Positions 60,983 through 64,000 of a stretch of 64,000 nt of DNA are shown piece after piece. Every line of letters starts with the position of its first letter. The stretch's first letter is position 1. Under the pieces are notes generated by a model. That model was not told where the DNA came from and did not search any database. It worked only from the letters and a program-made list of their open reading frames with translations. Made by a program: the position numbers and the translations under genes. The DNA is taken from positions 1,537,001 through 1,601,000 of the forward strand of contig JAWNZC010000237.1 of assembly GCA_035771165.1 (NCBI GenBank). Direction: 5' to 3'. Origin of the DNA: Paragorgia papillata (taxonomy: Eukaryota > Cnidaria > Anthozoa > Scleralcyonacea > Coralliidae).

Positions 60983-61326
60983 GGAGAGCCTCTGGTCTCG
61001 CGAGCTTCAAATCTCACTTCCTGTTGATTATTCTCAGGGTTGAGTGAAATATGAAACGATTGTTATGTTACGATTGTTCAAAGTCCTCGACAGGACGTAA
61101 AGCACGCTGTCTGCTAGCACAATCTTTCTTTACTTCGTTTTCGATAAGGAAACTATGGATTTTATCACAATTCCAAATCACTGTGGAAAGAATAATTATC
61201 GGACTTCCTCTGTTCACAAAAACTAGACTTTCGCTTTGACTTGCTTTGATTAACCAATAGTAACGCTTTCAGAAATTTAGGCCAACCAAAGTGAGATTTT
61301 AAGCTCGCGAGACCAGAGACTCTCCC
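60983..61326. mobile_element. 344-bp inverted-repeat MITE
   Basis: GGGAGAGCCTCTGGTCTCGC then GAGCTTCAAATCTCACTT at the left and, on the other strand, GGGAGAGTCTCTGGTCTCGC and GAGCTTAAAATCTCACTTTG at the right. The interior (61050-61240) has an open frame without recognisable features. Confidence 0.78.
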
Positions 61327-61562
61327 AAACACAAACTCAGAGCCTCTGGTTCTGGTACCCAGGGTACGCCATGACCGGCGTAATATGAAACGTTATTTTG
61401 AGCCCTGGAACAGTAAACTTGTCTTGTATTAGACAGAGTAAAATAATAAAGGGACCATTTGTGGCCATTAAATATCTCCATTAATTAAACCTTGAGTGAT
61501 TGAGGGGTCTCCCTTTGACAAGTAGCATTACCGTAATTTATTAACAGAGTACAAAATAAAAG

Positions 61563-61760
61563 TGAAATAAAAGTAGCGTGCTGCGTAGGCAGTGTAGAAA
61601 CAACAATCGAAATATAGTAAGGTTAGATATACTGCCGAAACAGAGAACGTAGGAATCTAACGTTTCGAGCGTTTCACGTTTCTCTCTGACGAAGGGCCTT
61701 CGCTCGAAACGTTAGACGTTCAATATTTTCGGCAGTACTCAAACCTTGCTATATTTCTGT
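61563..61760. mobile_element. hairpin MITE with CTCGAAACGTTAG arms, copy 2
   Basis: The first ~110 bp match copy 1 (60419) closely. The right arm is more diverged, with GACGAAGGGCCTTCGCTCGA in the centre. Confidence 0.78.
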
Positions 61761-62443
61761 TTTTGGTTAAAAAAAGAGCTGTTTGTTTTTTAACTGGCAA
61801 TTTGGAGGGGGGAAATGGTTAAATTATGCATTTTTCTGGTGGCAAAGCCAATATCTTTATAAATGTTCTCATTAGGAAATTGATCTCTTTCTTGCATACT
61901 GTCTATATGAGAGTTCCTAGCGGGTTTTGTATTTAGATTATCATTTTGTTGTGCTAATGTACTGTGTTTTGACTCAATGGTGACATTTCCACAGTTGCAG
62001 CAAGTGATTGTTGTGTTTTTTTATTGCTTGCGTGATCGACTACCATGCAGACGTATTTATACAGGAAGTCGGAAAGTAACTGACAATTATTATGAAGTGG
62101 ATAGATCTTTTCATTTCAAGAGGGCCGGGATCTGTGAAATATTTTGATGTTTCTAGAGAATTTTGGGTTATGCCTTATTGTCTTGCTTCCTTAACTTTTT
62201 TGGCCTATGGAAGCGAAATATCAGTTTACCGTCACCCGCCCGCATGGGTTGTAAGCTACCGCGTGAAAATTTTCACTTTCATTTTTTTTCATTAATATTT
62301 GCCTGATTTTTATGTCGAAGTGTTTGATAAAGTTGTTTAGTGCAGAAATTTTGCAAGAATCAAGTTCTTGATCTGATATTTGAGCAATTTGGTATCATCA
62401 ACTATGACATGCCATCACTATACGGAGGGGAATGTATCACTTT
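61761..62443. other. unannotated intron sequence
   Basis: No exon, array or inverted repeat was recognised. The short frame 62092-62295 has no supporting features. Confidence 0.45.
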
Positions 62444-62700
62444 GAATGAATGAATGAATGAATGAATGAATGAATGAATGAATGAATGAATGAATGAATG
62501 AATGAATGAACAACTTTATTTCCCGAGGGTGACACATGACAGCGATTGGCTGATAAACTTGTGGCCCTCACTTTCTTGCAGCTGATTCAACGAATATTAT
62601 CTACTTGACACGCAACTAAAATAATGAATAATGAAAAAAGCCTCATCGGCTCTTCAAAATTTAAGTGATGGTAAACTGATACCTTAATTTCATAGGCCTT
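62444..62700 (-). mobile_element. LINE 3' end on the minus strand, (GAAT)n tail
   Basis: A (TGAA)n run at 62444-62510 is followed by CAACTTTATTTCCCGAGGG. Read on the minus strand this is CCCTCGGGAAATAAAGTTG and a (TTCA)n tail, like the LINE at 32443-32898. No coding part remains. Confidence 0.6.
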
Positions 62701-63164
62701 GCGGAAAAACCTTTATTTTATATGAGAAATAATCAAATAATGAATGATTGTATGAAATTAGTTTGAACAACAGCGCACAAAGTATTTTGTAAGTATAATA
62801 TTTGGCATGTCACTTGGTTAAACTACATATTTTCAACTGCCCGAATTATTTTAATGAACCAAGTTGGCGAGTTTCCAAACCATCCCCCTCCACTAACTAT
62901 GATGGAAACCACTGACGCAACGATCGCCAAGACAAAAAATGTTCTATCTCAGGCTTGCGCTAAACGTCGCACAATAGACGAATTTAATTCAGACGAATTT
63001 AATTTGAATTAACTTCGTCGGTAATGCGACGTAAATGCGACGTCAAGTTAAACGTCGAATTTAATTGTTTTTACTTGGACTCGTGGAGCCTGAAAACGAC
63101 TTCTTGAAAACATAACGCCGAAGGCAGAAGAGAAACACTGAATTCCACGCGAAGATAGGGGAAG

Positions 63165-63475
63165 GGAGCACGGATGGCGTGTGCTGTTAGCGCGCTGCCT
63201 CTCACCAATAGTTAAGCCCGGATGGACGGGGTTAGTACTTGGATGGGTGACCGTCTGGGAATATTAACCCCGTTCTCGAGTTTGGAATCCATGTGAGTAG
63301 AGTTTAGTTGGTCTCTTCTGTGCTTCAAGGGTTTTTCGCCGGGATCTCCGGTTTTCCTCCCTCCATAAAATCAACACCTAGGTCTTTAAATCTACACCAG
63401 GGCCCTCATTGATACCAGCAACTATGCTGGAGAGGTTATATACCCTATTAAAATAAAGAAATTATTATTGTTAAG
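63165..63475 (+). repeat. 5S-rRNA-derived SINE
   Basis: 63210-63277 reads AGTTAAGCCCGGATGGACGG, GGTTAGTACTTGGATGGGTG and ACCGTCTGGGAATA. This is the internal promoter region of 5S rRNA with changes, so the head is 5S-derived. The body has TTTTTCGCCGGGATCTCCGG then TTTTCCTCCCTCC, a core-like motif of invertebrate SINEs, and the tail ends AATAAAGAAATTATTATTG. Confidence 0.78.
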
Positions 63476-63649
63476 ATAATTCGTCGTGTAACTCGAACAC
63501 GCATTATCGTCGCATTATTCGCCTGACTCAGACAAATTTAATTGCTGAGACGGATTTAATTCGTCTGTCGAATTTAATCGAGTTATACGTCGCAGTTTCG
63601 TCGAATAAAATTCAAACAATTAAATTCGTATGAATTAAATTCGTCTATA

Positions 63650-63812
63650 GATCGTTTTCACCTGACGTCACGGCGGCCATATTGGTGTACCAAAACAATG
63701 AAATGGCGGCCATATTGGTGTACGGTATGGGAATTAGCTCTTTCTTATTCAAATATTTCGTATTGTTTCACCACCCCCATGGGGCCACCGATCACGTGAG
63801 TGAAAACGATCT
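63650..63812. mobile_element. MITE with GATCGTTTTCA ends, uninterrupted copy
   Basis: GATCGTTTTCACCTGACGTC to GTGAGTGAAAACGATC, flanked by TA. It contains the duplicated CGGCCATATTGGTGTAC. It is the intact counterpart, inverted, of the LINE-split element at 32402-33028. Its own empty site is visible in the opposite arm of the host element (62966-62978). Confidence 0.82.
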
Positions 63813-63840
63813 ATTGTGCGACGTTTAGCGCAGGCCTCAG

Positions 63841-64000
63841 CGATCATGGCGATATCAGTATGCATCCCAGCGGAAATGGCCGCGATCAGCCATGGATCCC
63901 AACGGACATTAAGACAATGGCCACGATCAACCATGACTGCGATCAGCGATCATATGGAAACAGCGACACGATTGCATGCATGTTGATCGTTGCGATCGCC
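63841..64000. other. window end, GCGATCA-rich
   Basis: GCGATCA, ATGGCC and GATCGTTGCGATCGCC words recur, and GCAACGATCGCC at 62917 is their inverted counterpart. A further inverted-repeat element that encloses 62900-64000 is possible but is cut by the window edge. Confidence 0.35.

Larger units (their letters stand above)
62949..63840. mobile_element. inverted-repeat element carrying two nested insertions
   Basis: TCAGGCTTGCGCTAAACGTC then GCACAATAGACGAATTTAAT faces its complement at 63600-63840 (ATTAAATTCGTCTA, then ATTGTGCGACGTTTAGCGCA). Subterminal GACGAATTTAAT words repeat many times in both directions. A 5S-type SINE (63165-63475) and a TA-flanked MITE (63650-63812) sit inside. Confidence 0.8.

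Noticed and set aside
63205..63277. 5S rRNA gene
   Set aside because: Only the internal part is conserved, it carries changes and it is fused to a SINE body and tail.

Overview
The window is eukaryotic DNA: spliced genes with GT-AG introns, polyadenylation signals, SINE and LINE fragments and a very high density of short inverted-repeat transposons. The gene content points to a cnidarian, most probably an anthozoan such as a stony coral or sea anemone. The pointers are a secreted PAN/EGF/fibrinogen-like protein, an RNF19-type RBR ubiquitin ligase and a chimeric EGF/sushi/TMEM151-like membrane protein. This placement is inference from protein style and repeat types; no database was searched.

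Layout. 1-7.2 kb is repeat territory: nested inverted-repeat elements, a Foldback-like element whose arms are 15-bp minisatellite arrays (3121-4173), a perfect 180-bp tandem duplication, a TTTG/TTCG microsatellite, a tRNA-headed SINE and a 35-bp satellite. 7.99-26.2 kb (+) holds one gene for a giant coiled-coil protein of about 4,520 residues in five exons, one of 6.5 kb, with an S/T-P-rich tail. Its introns hold G/T-rich simple repeats, a SINE and MITEs. 26.3-29.8 kb is intergenic, with four inverted-repeat elements.

29.8-48.2 kb (-) holds a five-exon gene that I assembled by matching splice sites and phases: signal peptide, PAN/apple, EGF-like, fibrinogen-like C-terminal domain (396 residues). 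Its introns are packed with mobile elements: hAT-like MITEs with intact 8-bp target duplications, TTAA-type palindromes, LINE 3' ends, and a 3.5-kb near-perfect palindrome (37704-41264) that carries two inverted copies of an element with an unassigned ORF.

49.2-51.55 kb (-) is an intronless gene for a membrane protein: signal peptide, two related Trp-rich extracellular domains, EGF, sushi-like module, Thr/Pro stalk, hydrophobic segments and a TMEM151-like C-terminus. It carries a 1-nt frameshift near 51080. 54.3-55.16 kb (+) is the first coding exon of an RNF19-like RBR E3 ligase; the rest lies beyond the window after an intron of at least 8.8 kb. That intron (to 64.0 kb) holds more MITEs and ends in a nested set of elements that includes a 5S-rRNA-derived SINE.

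There is no operon-like organisation and no evident pathway shared by the four genes. The strongest novelty candidates are the giant palindrome, the Foldback-like element, the giant coiled-coil gene and the TMEM151-like chimera. The transposon families are unusually well resolved because target duplications and unoccupied paralogous sites can be read inside the same window.
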